Source of the DNA: Microbacteriaceae bacterium
GTDB taxonomy: Bacteria > Actinomycetota > Actinomycetes > Actinomycetales > Microbacteriaceae
Length of the DNA stretch: 44,114 nucleotides
NCBI GenBank assembly: GCA_024642605.1
Contig: JAHEAT010000012.1
Location: forward strand, 1-44,114
Reading direction: 5' to 3'
Both the position numbers and the translations under genes were made by a program. This document shows, in pieces, positions 1 to 8,625 of this stretch (position 1 is the first letter of the stretch; each line of letters opens with the position of its first letter). The notes under the pieces were generated by a model. The model made no database searches, was not told the origin of the DNA, and saw only the letters and a program-made list of their open reading frames with translations.

Positions 1-221
1 ACCATCGAAGGCTGAAACCAGAAGGTTAGGAAGGTGCCGGAGAGAAGTAGCACTAGGAACGAGTAGAGCGCAACCTCTCCGAGCATGAAAGACCAGTGAT
101 CTGGAAATACCTTGCGACCGAATTCTTTGAGAATTCCGGCTACACCGACGCGCTCGTCGAGGTAGTTTGCGGTTCCGGCAAGGAATCCACCCTTTTTCTT
201 AGTTGCAGTAGCGGTGCTCAT
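1..221 (-). CDS. qcrB: Cytochrome bc1 complex cytochrome b subunit QcrB (N-terminal part only)
   Basis: Membrane cytochrome b of the actinobacterial menaquinol:cytochrome c oxidoreductase. Only the first ~73 residues are inside the window; the gene continues past base 1. The visible protein starts MSTATATKKKGGFLAGTANY, then a conserved-looking FPDHWSFMLGE stretch and the start of the first hydrophobic helix, as expected for QcrB. The ATG lies 2 nt after the qcrA stop, and a GGGAGAG ribosome-binding site sits inside the end of qcrA. It is last of the visible genes of the ctaE-qcrC-qcrA-qcrB operon, which supports the call strongly despite truncation. Confidence 0.9.
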   Translation of the reverse strand, partial: MSTATATKKKGGFLAGTANYLDERVGVAGILKEFGRKVFPDHWSFMLGEVALYSFLVLLLSGTFLTFWFQPSM

Positions 222-223
222 GC

Positions 224-1264
224 TTATCTCTCCCAGAAACTAGGGCCGACAGGTTCGGTGAAGTCGCTCTGAGCAACTAGGTAGCCCTCGGCGTCAACTG
301 TGATTGGCAGTTGAGGTAGCGGGCGTGAGGCCGGACCAAACACAACTGCGCAGGCGTTGGTGAGGTCGAAGGTCGACTGGTGGCATGGGCACAGCAGGTG
401 GTGGGTGTGCTGCTCGTAAAGAGCCACCGGGCAACCAACGTGAGTACAAATTTTTGAATAAGCAACGATGCCGTCGTAAGACCAGCCCTTGCGCTCGTCA
501 GACTCCTTGAGAATCTCTGGCTCAACGCGAACAAGTAGAACCGCGGCCTTTGCCTTCTCTTCGAGCTTGTGGTCGCTCTCGTTTAGCCCTTCAGGGATGA
601 CGTGGAAAACCGAGCCCAGGGTGACATCGGTTGCCTTGATCGGAGTACCGTAGGGGTCGCGGGTTAGGCGAGTTCCCTTGCGCCACATAGTGTGCTTCAG
701 GCTGTCAGCTGGGTTAGGCCCCAAGTCTCCAAAGATGATGATGCCTGGAAGTGGGAAGAAAGCCAATGCTCCGTAAAGCGTGCGACGAATAAGTTTGCGA
801 CGGCTAAAACCGGACTCTTGATTAGCCAAATCGATGATCTCGATTGCGCGCGCACGGGTCTCTTCGCTACCACGCGTTTGGTGGCGGGCCTCAGATACCT
901 CGGCGTCTGGCATGAGGGTCTTCGCCCAGTGAACTGCGCCGATACCGATTCCGAATAGACCAAGGGTGATTCCGAGGCCGAGGAACAATGTGTTCGAACG
1001 AACGGTGCCTAGGTCGGTTGGCGAAAGTGGGAATGCGAAGTACGCCCAGAGTGCGAATGCGCTACCCACGATAGAGGTCAAGAACATTGCGGTGACCTGA
1101 CGCTCAGCGTTCTTGGCGTGCTTCTCGCTCTTGTCGGTCATGCGCACGCGGTGCGGCTCAAGACCTGGGTCTTTGATCGCATCGGATGCAACTACTGCAA
1201 GTCCGGCTTCGTACTCGTGTTCGGCCTCAGGGCCTTTGACGAGGTCTTTACCTTTAGAACTCAC
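224..1264 (-). CDS. qcrA: Ubiquinol/menaquinol-cytochrome c reductase Rieske iron-sulfur subunit
   Basis: Rieske [2Fe-2S] subunit that passes electrons from menaquinol to cytochrome c in the bc1 complex. The protein is 346 aa. Cluster ligands are visible as C273-x-H275 and C292-x2-H295, with C278 and C294 placed for the usual disulfide. Three hydrophobic segments (about 58-80, 90-112 and 162-178) give the actinobacterial three-helix form. SRRKL at 154-158, just before the third helix, is a twin-arginine motif, fitting the known Tat-assisted insertion of actinobacterial QcrA; tatA and tatC lie at 11.1-12.1 kb. GTG start with AAGGAG 8 nt upstream. Lies between qcrC and qcrB. Confidence 0.96.
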   Translation of the reverse strand: MSSKGKDLVKGPEAEHEYEAGLAVVASDAIKDPGLEPHRVRMTDKSEKHAKNAERQVTAMFLTSIVGSAFALWAYFAFPLSPTDLGTVRSNTLFLGLGITLGLFGIGIGAVHWAKTLMPDAEVSEARHQTRGSEETRARAIEIIDLANQESGFSRRKLIRRTLYGALAFFPLPGIIIFGDLGPNPADSLKHTMWRKGTRLTRDPYGTPIKATDVTLGSVFHVIPEGLNESDHKLEEKAKAAVLLVRVEPEILKESDERKGWSYDGIVAYSKICTHVGCPVALYEQHTHHLLCPCHQSTFDLTNACAVVFGPASRPLPQLPITVDAEGYLVAQSDFTEPVGPSFWER

Positions 1265-1291
1265 TTGATGTTCTCCTTGGGGTTAAAGCGA

Positions 1292-2083
1292 CTAGTTGGA
1301 CTTGGCGCCTAGCCAAATGGTGATTGCTACGATGCCGCCCAACACGAACAACCAGAGGAATAATCCCTCTGCTACCGGGCCGAGGCTTCCGAGTTCTTCT
1401 CCGCCTGCAGATGGGTTAGCTTCCATGTACTTGAGGTAAGAAATTATGTCGTTCTTGTCTTGCGGAGTGAGGTTCGCGTCGTTGAAGACAGGCATGTTCT
1501 GCGGGCCGGTGACCATTGCCTCGTAAATGTGCTTGGCTTCGACACCCTTTAGGTTCGGCGCGTACTTACCTTCGGTAAGTGCTCCACCGGCGCCGACAGC
1601 GTTGTGGCACATTGCGCAGTTGATGCGAAACAGTTCTCCACCGCGAGTGGTGTTGCCGGTAGTCGAGGTCCATCTTTCATCTGGGACAGCTGGGCCAGGT
1701 GCAAGCGACGACACGTAAGCGGCCAAAGCTGCTGTCTGCTCAGTGGTGAATTGAACCGGCTTCTTCATTAGCTGAGGGCCTGAAGCTTGGCCAGGCATGC
1801 GTCCGGTGCCAACCTGGAAGTCAACTGCTGCAGCTCCAACGCCGATTAGGCTTGGACCGTAGTTGGTTCCTTCGGCGTGCTTACCGTGGCATGAGGCGCA
1901 GTTGGCGAGGAAGAGCTTTGAACCCTCGGTGACCTGATCTGCGGTGTATGCACCAGAGGTGCTGTGCGAAACGGCAGCAGTCGCACCAGCGTAGCCACCA
2001 CCGGCGACGAGTAGACCCGCTGCGATTACCAGAATCGCGGCGAAAGGGTTGCGTCTTGCGTTGTTAATTTTGCGCTTGAACAT
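1292..2083 (-). CDS. qcrC: Diheme cytochrome c subunit of the bc1 complex
   Basis: Membrane-anchored diheme cytochrome cc of the actinobacterial bc1-aa3 supercomplex, which replaces a soluble cytochrome c. From the ATG at 2083 the product is 263 aa. It has an N-terminal hydrophobic segment (about 14-36), two c-type heme sites (C62-A-S-C-H66 and C156-A-M-C-H160) and a C-terminal membrane anchor (about 240-259). An in-frame extension to 2137 is open but would run back into ctaE; starting at MFKRK gives the usual short basic head before the membrane segment. Located directly downstream of ctaE and upstream of qcrA in one operon. Confidence 0.95.
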   Translation of the reverse strand: MFKRKINNARRNPFAAILVIAAGLLVAGGGYAGATAAVSHSTSGAYTADQVTEGSKLFLANCASCHGKHAEGTNYGPSLIGVGAAAVDFQVGTGRMPGQASGPQLMKKPVQFTTEQTAALAAYVSSLAPGPAVPDERWTSTTGNTTRGGELFRINCAMCHNAVGAGGALTEGKYAPNLKGVEAKHIYEAMVTGPQNMPVFNDANLTPQDKNDIISYLKYMEANPSAGGEELGSLGPVAEGLFLWLFVLGGIVAITIWLGAKSN

Positions 2084-2097
2084 GTTCTTGCTTTCGC

Positions 2098-2724
2098 CTA
2101 TTTGAGTACGTAGATGATTAGGAAGAGGCCGATCCAAACTACGTCGACAAAGTGCCAGTAGTAGGAGACCACAATTGCGCTGGTTGCCTCGTAGTGACCG
2201 AATTTCTTAGCCGCAAAGGTTTTGCCGATGACCAGCAAGAAGGCGATCAAACCACCTGTTACGTGCAATGCGTGGAAGCCGGTGGTGATGTAGAAAGCGC
2301 TGCCGTAAGAGTTAGAAGAAAGCGAAACGCCTTCTGACACGAGAGTCGCGTACTCCCAAGCCTGACCGGCTACGAAGATGGCACCCATGAAGTAGGAGAG
2401 GAAGAACCACTCAACCATGCCCCACTTGACCGGTGAAAGGCCTGTTGCACGAGGCTGCATGCGCTCTGCGGCAAAAACACCGAACTGAGCGGTGAAAGAA
2501 GAAAGAACCAGCACGATGGTGTTGGTAAGGGCGAATGGCACGTTGAGCTTGGCTGTGTCGAACTCCCAAATAGCAGGGGAGTTGGCGCGAAGGCTGAAGT
2601 ACATGGCAAACAGACCGGCGAAGAACATCACCTCGCTGCCTAGCCAAACAATGGTGCCCACAGACGTGGAGCTTGGGCGGTTAATCACTGGTGCTGTTTG
2701 ACCAGCTGCGACAGTCGTAGACAT
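2098..2724 (-). CDS. ctaE: Cytochrome c oxidase subunit III
   Basis: Subunit III of the aa3-type cytochrome c oxidase, an all-helical membrane protein. The 208-aa product starts [20 protein letters not shown] and has five hydrophobic segments, including [20 protein letters not shown] and a C-terminal [19 protein letters not shown], both typical of the heme-copper oxidase subunit III family. The frame stays open to 2832, but the ATG at 2724 fits the family start and sits 6 nt after a TATGAT -10 box, so it is probably leaderless. It heads the ctaE-qcrC-qcrA-qcrB operon and is divergent from trpD. Confidence 0.95.
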   Translation of the reverse strand: MSTTVAAGQTAPVINRPSSTSVGTIVWLGSEVMFFAGLFAMYFSLRANSPAIWEFDTAKLNVPFALTNTIVLVLSSFTAQFGVFAAERMQPRATGLSPVKWGMVEWFFLSYFMGAIFVAGQAWEYATLVSEGVSLSSNSYGSAFYITTGFHALHVTGGLIAFLLVIGKTFAAKKFGHYEATSAIVVSYYWHFVDVVWIGLFLIIYVLK

Positions 2725-2736
2725 GCTTAAATCATA
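2725..2736 (-). promoter_or_regulatory. Leaderless-type promoter of ctaE
   Basis: TATGAT at 2731-2736 on the minus strand is followed by exactly 6 nt (TTAAGC) and then the ATG of ctaE. This places the predicted transcription start at or within a base of the start codon. No Shine-Dalgarno sequence is present. Same layout as seven other genes in the window. Confidence 0.6.
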
Positions 2737-2794
2737 ACCCTCGGGTGGGGGAGCGGTTGCCATTTTGAGGCGTAAACACGCGGATTTCGCCCGA

Positions 2795-2807
2795 TAAACT
2801 AGTGCGC
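2795..2807 (+). promoter_or_regulatory. Leaderless-type promoter of trpD
   Basis: TAAACT at 2795-2800 is followed by 7 nt and then ATG at 2808. A GTG at 2802 is in frame but would lie inside the expected gap between the -10 box and the transcription start, so ATG is preferred. No ribosome-binding site precedes it. Confidence 0.6.
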
Positions 2808-3875
2808 ATGACGATTGCTCAAACTTGGCCAAGCATCCTGGCTAAATTGCTCGGCGGCGCAAGCCTCGATCGACTCGAAGCGGCCTGGGCAATGACCGAG
2901 ATTATGTCAGGTGAGGCCAGTGAGGCCCAGGTTGGCGCATTCATGATGGCGCTTAGATCGAAGGGCGAAACCGTTGAAGAATTAGCGGGTTTGGTCGATG
3001 TGATGCTTGAACACAGCGTTCTGCTAGATACCGGTAACGATGCGGTTGACATCGTTGGCACCGGGGGAGACCTCGCCGGAACGGTCAACGTTTCGAGCAT
3101 GTCAGCCATCTTGACTGCCGCGGCGGGAGTTCCAGTTATGAAGCACGGCTCTCGTTCGGCTTCAGGTAAGACCGGATCGAGCGAAATGCTCGAGGTTTTG
3201 GGTGTTCGTTTAGATATTTCACCCGAAAGAGTTGCAGAAGTGTTTAGGGAAGTGGGCCTAACCTTCTTCTTTGCACCCGTTTTTCACCCGGCGATGCGTC
3301 ACGTAGCGCCAATCCGCAAGGCCCTGGGCGTGCCGACAACTTTCAACTTTTTAGGGCCGCTGGCTAACCCTGCCCAGCCGATAGCCACTTCTTTGGGAGT
3401 CTCTAACCCGTTTATAGCACCACTGATGGCCGCCGAAATGGCTGCCCGCTCGCGCACCGCACTGGTTTTTCGCGGGTCCGACGGGTTAGACGAGCTAACC
3501 ACCACCGGCACCAGCCATATTTGGCAGGTTTCTGGGGGAGGAGTCACCGAATTTGAGCTTGATCCAGCCGACCTGGGCCTGCCCCGCTGCTCGATTGCCG
3601 ATTTGGTCGGTGGCGATGCGCACTTCAATGCGCAGGTCGCACGCATGGTGCTGGGCAAGGAAACTCCAGATCGAGACCTCAGTGCCGTTCGAGACATCGT
3701 GCTGCTTAATGCGGCCGGAGGTGTTGTTGCCTACGAGCTTGCCAAGGATGCCTCGCAGGCGTCGGTGAACCTGAACGATCGTTTTCTGAAAGCGCTGACG
3801 AAGGTTCGACAAGCGCTCGAATCAGGCGCAGCGGCCGAGAAGCTGTCGGCCTGGATAACAGCCACGCAAAGCTAA
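2808..3875 (+). CDS. trpD: Anthranilate phosphoribosyltransferase
   Basis: Transfers phosphoribose from PRPP to anthranilate, the second step of tryptophan synthesis; cytosolic. The 355-aa product has the family fold order: an N-terminal helical domain, the GTGGD phosphate-binding motif in [35 protein letters not shown], and [11 protein letters not shown]. Length matches the family. It stands alone here, away from other trp genes and divergent from ctaE, an arrangement common in actinobacteria. Transcription probably begins at the start codon (TAAACT, 7 nt, ATG). It converges on the NUDIX gene. Confidence 0.96.
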   Translation: MTIAQTWPSILAKLLGGASLDRLEAAWAMTEIMSGEASEAQVGAFMMALRSKGETVEELAGLVDVMLEHSVLLDTGNDAVDIVGTGGDLAGTVNVSSMSAILTAAAGVPVMKHGSRSASGKTGSSEMLEVLGVRLDISPERVAEVFREVGLTFFFAPVFHPAMRHVAPIRKALGVPTTFNFLGPLANPAQPIATSLGVSNPFIAPLMAAEMAARSRTALVFRGSDGLDELTTTGTSHIWQVSGGGVTEFELDPADLGLPRCSIADLVGGDAHFNAQVARMVLGKETPDRDLSAVRDIVLLNAAGGVVAYELAKDASQASVNLNDRFLKALTKVRQALESGAAAEKLSAWITATQS

Positions 3876-3930
3876 CTGACCTTCAACCTCACAGGTTTTG
3901 AGGGTAGGGGTCATAAATAAACTACTTTAC

Positions 3931-3952
3931 ATAATGCTCATTATCGGCATTA
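3931..3952. repeat. Nested inverted repeats in the trpD/NUDIX convergent gap
   Basis: Two overlapping perfect inverted repeats lie in an A+T-rich gap: ATAATG-CT-CATTAT (3931-3944) and TAATGC-9 nt-GCATTA (3932-3937 with 3947-3952). They can form alternative small hairpins, so they may end transcription of the converging genes, although no T-run follows. They lie between two stop codons, which argues against a promoter operator. Confidence 0.35.
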
Positions 3953-3963
3953 GATTATCAGCC

Positions 3964-4425
3964 TCAGAAGCGGTGGTTGGCCAAAAACTCCACTAACCCA
4001 TGTGGTGCAACCGATGCGCCCGATTGCAACAGCTCGATCGGTTTCCACCAGCGATACTCCACAACGTCACGAATTTCATCTTGAGTCCAGCCCGAGACAT
4101 CCAAGTTCAAACCTTCAACCTTTAGTTGAAAGAAGGTGTCGGTGTAAGTGTGAAAGTTTCCATCGGCCCAGTCCCAACGTCCCGTGGTTTGCCAAATCAC
4201 CTCGCCAAGATCTTGTTTTGAGACCACCAGCCCGGTTTCTTCTCGCAATTCACGCACGGCCGTCTCGAGAGGCGATTCACCGGCATCGATGCCACCACCC
4301 GGCGTTAGCCATCTCGGAGGCAACCCAACCTCAGGGTCAAAGTGAGTTAGCAGCATGAAAACCTCGCCGGCCGGGTTGTGCAGAACCACGCGAGCCGTCG
4401 GACGATGCTGACCTGGACTAACCAC
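3964..4425 (-). CDS. NUDIX hydrolase
   Basis: Hydrolase of a nucleoside diphosphate linked to another moiety; the true substrate cannot be read from sequence. The 153-aa protein carries a complete Nudix box: G44-x5-E50-x7-R58-E59-L-R-E62-E63-T-G65, the Mg2+-binding catalytic helix. The GTG start overlaps the yczE-like stop codon (TAGTG), so translation is probably coupled to the upstream membrane protein gene. Converges with trpD. Confidence 0.88.
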   Translation of the reverse strand: MVSPGQHRPTARVVLHNPAGEVFMLLTHFDPEVGLPPRWLTPGGGIDAGESPLETAVRELREETGLVVSKQDLGEVIWQTTGRWDWADGNFHTYTDTFFQLKVEGLNLDVSGWTQDEIRDVVEYRWWKPIELLQSGASVAPHGLVEFLANHRF

Positions 4426-5036
4426 TACTTACCCTGCGGATCGACGAACTTGAAGAACTTGAGTGAGAGTTGCATTAGGTAGCCGATGCAAACGGCAAAG
4501 ATCAGTGTGCCCTCGCGCACCTGGCCACCCATGAACCATCCAAGGATCAGAACGATTCCTTCGTACATGGTGCGAATCTGCCAGAACTTCCAGCCGAGCC
4601 ACCGTTGTGTACCGATCATCAGACCGTCGCGAGGTCCGGTGCCGAGATGAGCTGATATGTAGAGGCCGGTGGCGAGAGCTACCAGAACCATACCCACGCA
4701 GAACGCGGTTAGCTGCAACCAGTACTCGGATGCCTCCGGAAGCAGGTTCATCCAAAAGTCTGCGAATAAACCGATAAATATTCCGTTTAGAACGGTTCCT
4801 ATACCCCAGCGCTGTTTAAGCGGAATCCAGGTCAGCAAAACCAGAACGCTCACCACAACCGAAGCCCAACCGTAGCTGATGTTGGCTTGCTTTGAGATAC
4901 CCTGCGCGAATACATCCCAGGGTGGAACACCGATGCGAGCCTCGACAATCAGCGCAAGCCCTAGTCCATAGGTTAATAAGCCGAGCCAGAGGCGCACGAA
5001 GCGCATAGGCGTCTTAGAATCGAGAGCAAGCTGCAC
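4425..5036 (-). CDS. YczE/YitT-type integral membrane protein
   Basis: A 203-aa protein with about five to six hydrophobic segments and the family pattern GLALIVEARIGVPPWDVF near the N terminus, repeated more loosely as ALATGLYISAHLGTGPRDGL in the middle. This internal duplication with a G-P-W/R-D signature is seen in the YczE/YyaS/YitT group, whose biochemical role is not established. GTG start 6 nt after a TAGGCT -10 box, so probably leaderless. It overlaps the NUDIX start by 1 nt. Confidence 0.8.
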   Translation of the reverse strand: MQLALDSKTPMRFVRLWLGLLTYGLGLALIVEARIGVPPWDVFAQGISKQANISYGWASVVVSVLVLLTWIPLKQRWGIGTVLNGIFIGLFADFWMNLLPEASEYWLQLTAFCVGMVLVALATGLYISAHLGTGPRDGLMIGTQRWLGWKFWQIRTMYEGIVLILGWFMGGQVREGTLIFAVCIGYLMQLSLKFFKFVDPQGK

Positions 5037-5048
5037 CCGTTAAGCCTA
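5037..5048 (-). promoter_or_regulatory. Leaderless-type promoter of the yczE-like gene
   Basis: On the minus strand TAGGCT (5043-5048) is followed by TAACGG and then GTG at 5036: a -10 box 6 nt from the start codon with no ribosome-binding site. Confidence 0.55.
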
Positions 5049-5077
5049 GGGTGGCAAACCCAAAGTCAGGAGCAGGC

Positions 5078-5842
5078 ATGAGGCAACTGCCCTACTTCTC
5101 CCCCGGCGGCATTCACGTATTTGCTCACCGAGGCCTGTGCCTGGCTGGAATTCAAGAAAACAGCCTCGACGCCTTTGAGGCCGCTATTTCTGCCGGTGCC
5201 ACTCACATTGAAACCGATGTGCAAGCAACATCAGACGGCATCGCCGTGCTGTTTCACGATGATAATTTAGAGCGCATCGCTGGACTGAAGCTCGACATTT
5301 CTGAGCTGGGCCTCGCCGAACTCCGCAAGTTGAACGCGGCTACCTCCCTGATTCCCACCCTCGACGAGGCGTTGATTGCGTTTCCCAAAGCAAGGTTCAA
5401 CCTCGACATCAAGCGGGCCAATGCCGTTGCGCCGACCGTGGCGGCGTTGATTGAGCAAGGTGCAGCCGATCGAGTTTTGGTATCGTCTTTCAGCGAAGCC
5501 CGGCGTAAGGCGGCGTTAGGCGCTCTAGCCAACGCAGGGTTCCGCACTGCCACCTCGGCCGGCATGACCAAGATTTTGGCCCTCTACATTTGCGTTCGCC
5601 TCGGCTGGCTCGGCGCATTCAAGGCGTTGAGCCGCGACATCGATGCGCTACAAATACCTTTTGACCAGAAAGGCCTTGCGCTCACGCATCCCAGATTGCT
5701 TCGATACGCCACCGAGTGCGGTGTTCGCGTGCACTATTGGGTGGTTAACGATGCAGCCAAAATGCACGAACTCGTTGCCCTGGGCGCTTCGGGCATAGTT
5801 ACCGACCGCGCCGATGTCGCCGTTAGCGAACTTAGGCACTAG
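5078..5842 (+). CDS. Glycerophosphodiester phosphodiesterase family protein
   Basis: Predicted to hydrolyse glycerophosphodiesters to glycerol 3-phosphate and an alcohol. Family landmarks are VFAHRG (catalytic His-Arg), ENS, IETDVQ (metal-binding Glu/Asp) and LFHDDNLERI (second catalytic His), and FNLDIK. From the ATG at 5078 the product is 254 aa; AGGAG at 5068-5072 is 5 nt upstream and decides this start over an in-frame GTG at 5051. No signal peptide is evident, so it probably acts in the cytosol. Divergent from the yczE-like gene and upstream of rbpA. Confidence 0.9.
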   Translation: MRQLPYFSPGGIHVFAHRGLCLAGIQENSLDAFEAAISAGATHIETDVQATSDGIAVLFHDDNLERIAGLKLDISELGLAELRKLNAATSLIPTLDEALIAFPKARFNLDIKRANAVAPTVAALIEQGAADRVLVSSFSEARRKAALGALANAGFRTATSAGMTKILALYICVRLGWLGAFKALSRDIDALQIPFDQKGLALTHPRLLRYATECGVRVHYWVVNDAAKMHELVALGASGIVTDRADVAVSELRH

Positions 5843-5877
5843 CCTTTTAGAGTCGCGCTGGTAGGTAGTTCCGATTC

Positions 5878-5904
5878 GGGAACAAATTCTGCCCAGAATG
5901 CGTT
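5878..5904 (+). promoter_or_regulatory. SigR/SigH-type promoter upstream of rbpA
   Basis: GGGAAC at 5878-5883, exactly 18 nt, then GTT at 5902-5904. This matches the known consensus of thiol-stress ECF sigma factors of the SigR (Streptomyces)/SigH (Mycobacterium) type, GGAAT/C-N18-GTT. It lies about 50 nt before the rbpA start. Streptomyces rbpA is known to be a SigR target, which supports a functional reading. Confidence 0.68.
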
Positions 5905-5953
5905 GACCGTTCAGTAAGCCGATTCGGCTCTTTTTACTATCCAGGAGGATGCA

Positions 5954-6316
5954 ATGGCTCAGTCCACTATGCGCGGAATGCGTCTAGGAGTTCAATCGCT
6001 TGAAAGCGAAAAGGGCGTTGCTTACTCTGAGCGCGCCACGCACATTTTCCGCTGCGTGAACAACCACGAAACCAGTGTTGTTTTCGCTGCCGAAGCCGAG
6101 CTACCTCAGACCTGGCAGTGCAAGCAGTGCCCTGCGGAAGGTGTTCTTCTAGAAGACGGCAAGCAGGTTGTCTTGGATGCCAGCGACGAAAAGATTCCAC
6201 GCAGCCACTGGGAAATGCTTCTCGAGCGCAGAAGCCGCGAGGAACTAGAAGAGATTCTTCAGGAGCGCCTCGAGTACATCCGTGCTCGCCGCAAGGCTGG
6301 CGCAGCCGACATTTAG
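5954..6316 (+). CDS. rbpA: RNA polymerase-binding protein RbpA
   Basis: Actinobacteria-specific transcription factor that binds RNA polymerase and the principal sigma factor and stabilises open complexes. The 120-aa protein starts MAQSTMRGMRLGVQSLESEK, contains the central core with CxxC (CKQC) and ends in the sigma-interacting helix SHWEMLLERRSREELEEILQ. Length and order match the family. A strong AGGAGG at 5943-5948 sets the ATG at 5954. A SigR-like element sits upstream. It is next to ppm, helY and tat genes as in other actinobacteria. Confidence 0.97.
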   Translation: MAQSTMRGMRLGVQSLESEKGVAYSERATHIFRCVNNHETSVVFAAEAELPQTWQCKQCPAEGVLLEDGKQVVLDASDEKIPRSHWEMLLERRSREELEEILQERLEYIRARRKAGAADI

Positions 6317-6330
6317 TCGCAGCGGCGGAT

Positions 6331-7044
6331 TTATTTGCCGGTCAGACCCCAACGAGTTATCAGCCATAGAGCCTCGCGCACTATGGCTGAACTCATTTTT
6401 GAGGCACCGTTGACTCGCTCAACGAAAGTAATCGGCACCTCGACCACCTTGAATCCCAATCGCTCAAAGCGCCAAGCCATCTCCACTTGAAACGAGTAGC
6501 CTTGCGCGGCAATGCGCTCGAGGTCGATGCTTTTTAGCGACCGGGAGCGAAAGACCCTGAAGCCCGCCGTGAGATCACGAATCTTTGAGCGAAGCATCAA
6601 TCGGGCGTAGGCGTTGCCACCTCGAGAAAGCAGTTGACGGTGTAACGGCCAGTTTTCGACAGCCCCTCCCCTGACCCAGCGACTACCTATGACCAGGTCG
6701 GCAGACTTTGCAGCAGCCAGCAAAACGGGTAGGTCTTGGGCACGGTGGCTTGAGTCGGCATCCATTTCGACCAAGTAATCGAAACCGCGTTCAAAACCCC
6801 AGGCGAAACCCGCCAAGTACGCTTTGCCGAGTCCTTGCTTATTAGCCCGGATGAGCACGTGAATGCGTTCGTCGGCGGCAGCGAGTTTGGCGGCTAGCTC
6901 TCCCGTGCCATCTGGCGAAGAATCATCAACCACCAACGCGTGCACATTTGGGTTGTGCGCAAACAAGCTAGCCAAGGCAATTTGCAGGTTTTCGCTCTCA
7001 TTGTAGGTAGGCAAAATCACCAGGGTTGACGCGCGCTCGGTCAA
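6331..7044 (-). CDS. ppm1: Polyprenol monophosphomannose synthase
   Basis: GT2 enzyme that transfers mannose from GDP-mannose to polyprenyl phosphate, giving the lipid donor for envelope mannosylation. The 237-aa protein has LVILPTYNE near the N terminus, VVDDSSPDGTG, the metal-binding MDADSSH (D-x-D) and SFQVEMAWR, all typical of dolichol-phosphate mannose synthases. No C-terminal membrane domain is present. Its start overlaps the lnt stop by 4 nt (ATGA). In M. tuberculosis the two activities are one fused Ppm1 protein; here they are separate, as in Corynebacterium. Confidence 0.92.
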   Translation of the reverse strand: MTERASTLVILPTYNESENLQIALASLFAHNPNVHALVVDDSSPDGTGELAAKLAAADERIHVLIRANKQGLGKAYLAGFAWGFERGFDYLVEMDADSSHRAQDLPVLLAAAKSADLVIGSRWVRGGAVENWPLHRQLLSRGGNAYARLMLRSKIRDLTAGFRVFRSRSLKSIDLERIAAQGYSFQVEMAWRFERLGFKVVEVPITFVERVNGASKMSSAIVREALWLITRWGLTGK

Positions 7045-8609
7045 GCTTTTGGTCCTTTTGCTCGGGCGCGCAGCTTGGTCAGTGGTCGCATGAATTCGAT
7101 GTTCCAGATTGCTCTAGCTGCCAACGCCAAGGCGATGAAACCAAGCAAAGCTAGGTTGAACTGGTCAAAGTAGCGACCGATGCCCATTGCAGGCGTATCT
7201 GACTTCTTGAGCCCGACCTCGGCCACCAGGTAGGCCGGCACGAATGCGCCGCTGACCTGCAGAGTTTGCCCGGCATCGAAGATTGCCGACGGCCCAACCG
7301 TCGAAGCGTTGATAACCGGGATGCCCGTCTCGATGTTTCTGAGTCTCGCTAGCGCAAGTTGCTGAAACGCCTCGTCGCTGTGTCCAAAGTCGGCGTTGTT
7401 CGACTGTGAAAGTATTGCCACCGCTCCTGAATCAACGATCTCTCGGGCAACCTCGTCAACTGCGATCTCGAAGCAGATGAGAACGCCGAAACGGTGCGAG
7501 TCAACCTCAAAGTAGTTATCGCGCGTTCCGAAGGCGTAGCCGCGGTAAATCAAACCGATTAGATCTGGAGCAAGCGAATTCCAGAAGTCTCGGTCGGGAA
7601 CATATTCAGCGAAGGGAATTGGTCGCTTCTTGTCGTACTGGTCAACAATCCCCTCCCCCGGTTTCCACAGCAACGAGGAGTTGTAGATCTCAGTTTGGGT
7701 TGCCGTGATGGTTCCGAAAGCGATTGGGGTGTGCAGCTTGTTGTTGACCAGGTCGCTCATGATGCCCGCGGCTTCGCTGTTGTACATAGGGTTTAGGTCT
7801 GAGGCATTCTCGGGCCAAAGCACCAGCTGGACGTCCTGGTTGGCACCGTCGCGCACCATTTGCTCGGTGACATCCGAGTGATTTTTAAGAATCTCACCTG
7901 GGTAGGTCTTGGCGAAGAGGCCAGCGTTGGCGTTGCCCTGAATGGCTGCGATCTTAAATTTATCGGGTGATGAAACCTGATGCACCGCAGAAGGTATTGA
8001 GAAGACGATGACCAGCAATACGGCTAGATACGTGATGGCACGCTGCCGAGATTCGCGCTGCAACAGTCTAGGTACCAGCAACACCAGGTATGCGGCAACC
8101 AGCGCCAGCACAAAGGTGAGCAGGCTCAAACCACCAAAGTAAACCCAGTTGCCAAGTGGCGAATATCCCTGAGACATGGCCAACCGCGACCATGGATAAC
8201 CGCCGTATGGAAAGTGCGTGGTGAGCCACTCGCGCGCCGTCCACGTGATTGCAAAGATAAATGCCTGCGCCCACAGAGCTGTGACCTGACGTCGGAGCAA
8301 CTCGAAAACCACCGCACCCAGACCAACAAAGAGTGCTTGAGATGTAGCCAAAGCAACTAGCGGAACTGGGCCGAGGTATTGACTCAGCCACCAACCCTGG
8401 CTCGCGAAAAAGGCGAAACCTCCGACAAAACCGATTAAGTACGCCCTTGGCAGTGTGGTTGCGCGAATCGCTATGAAGAAACCTGCGGCCGAGAGAAAGA
8501 TCACTGGCCAAAGGTTTGGCTTTGGATAGGCGAAGTAGCTAACCGCTCCGGCTACTGAAACCAAGAGAAGCCTTGAACTTAGAAAGACATCGTCTTTGAA
8601 CTTCTTCAT
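7041..8609 (-). CDS. lnt: Apolipoprotein N-acyltransferase
   Basis: Membrane enzyme adding the third acyl chain to the N-terminal cysteine of lipoproteins. The 522-aa product has about six N-terminal hydrophobic segments, then a nitrilase-fold domain starting near IAAIQGNANAG. The catalytic triad is visible as Glu in LWPENAS, Lys in YDKKRPIPFAEYVPDR and Cys in GVLICFE. A C-terminal membrane segment follows. The ATG lies 16 nt after the helY stop. It overlaps the ppm start, and the FKBP lipoprotein encoded upstream in this cluster is a plausible substrate. Confidence 0.93.
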   Translation of the reverse strand: MKKFKDDVFLSSRLLLVSVAGAVSYFAYPKPNLWPVIFLSAAGFFIAIRATTLPRAYLIGFVGGFAFFASQGWWLSQYLGPVPLVALATSQALFVGLGAVVFELLRRQVTALWAQAFIFAITWTAREWLTTHFPYGGYPWSRLAMSQGYSPLGNWVYFGGLSLLTFVLALVAAYLVLLVPRLLQRESRQRAITYLAVLLVIVFSIPSAVHQVSSPDKFKIAAIQGNANAGLFAKTYPGEILKNHSDVTEQMVRDGANQDVQLVLWPENASDLNPMYNSEAAGIMSDLVNNKLHTPIAFGTITATQTEIYNSSLLWKPGEGIVDQYDKKRPIPFAEYVPDRDFWNSLAPDLIGLIYRGYAFGTRDNYFEVDSHRFGVLICFEIAVDEVAREIVDSGAVAILSQSNNADFGHSDEAFQQLALARLRNIETGIPVINASTVGPSAIFDAGQTLQVSGAFVPAYLVAEVGLKKSDTPAMGIGRYFDQFNLALLGFIALALAARAIWNIEFMRPLTKLRARAKGPKA

Positions 8610-8625
8610 TTTCTTAGCCTATGAC

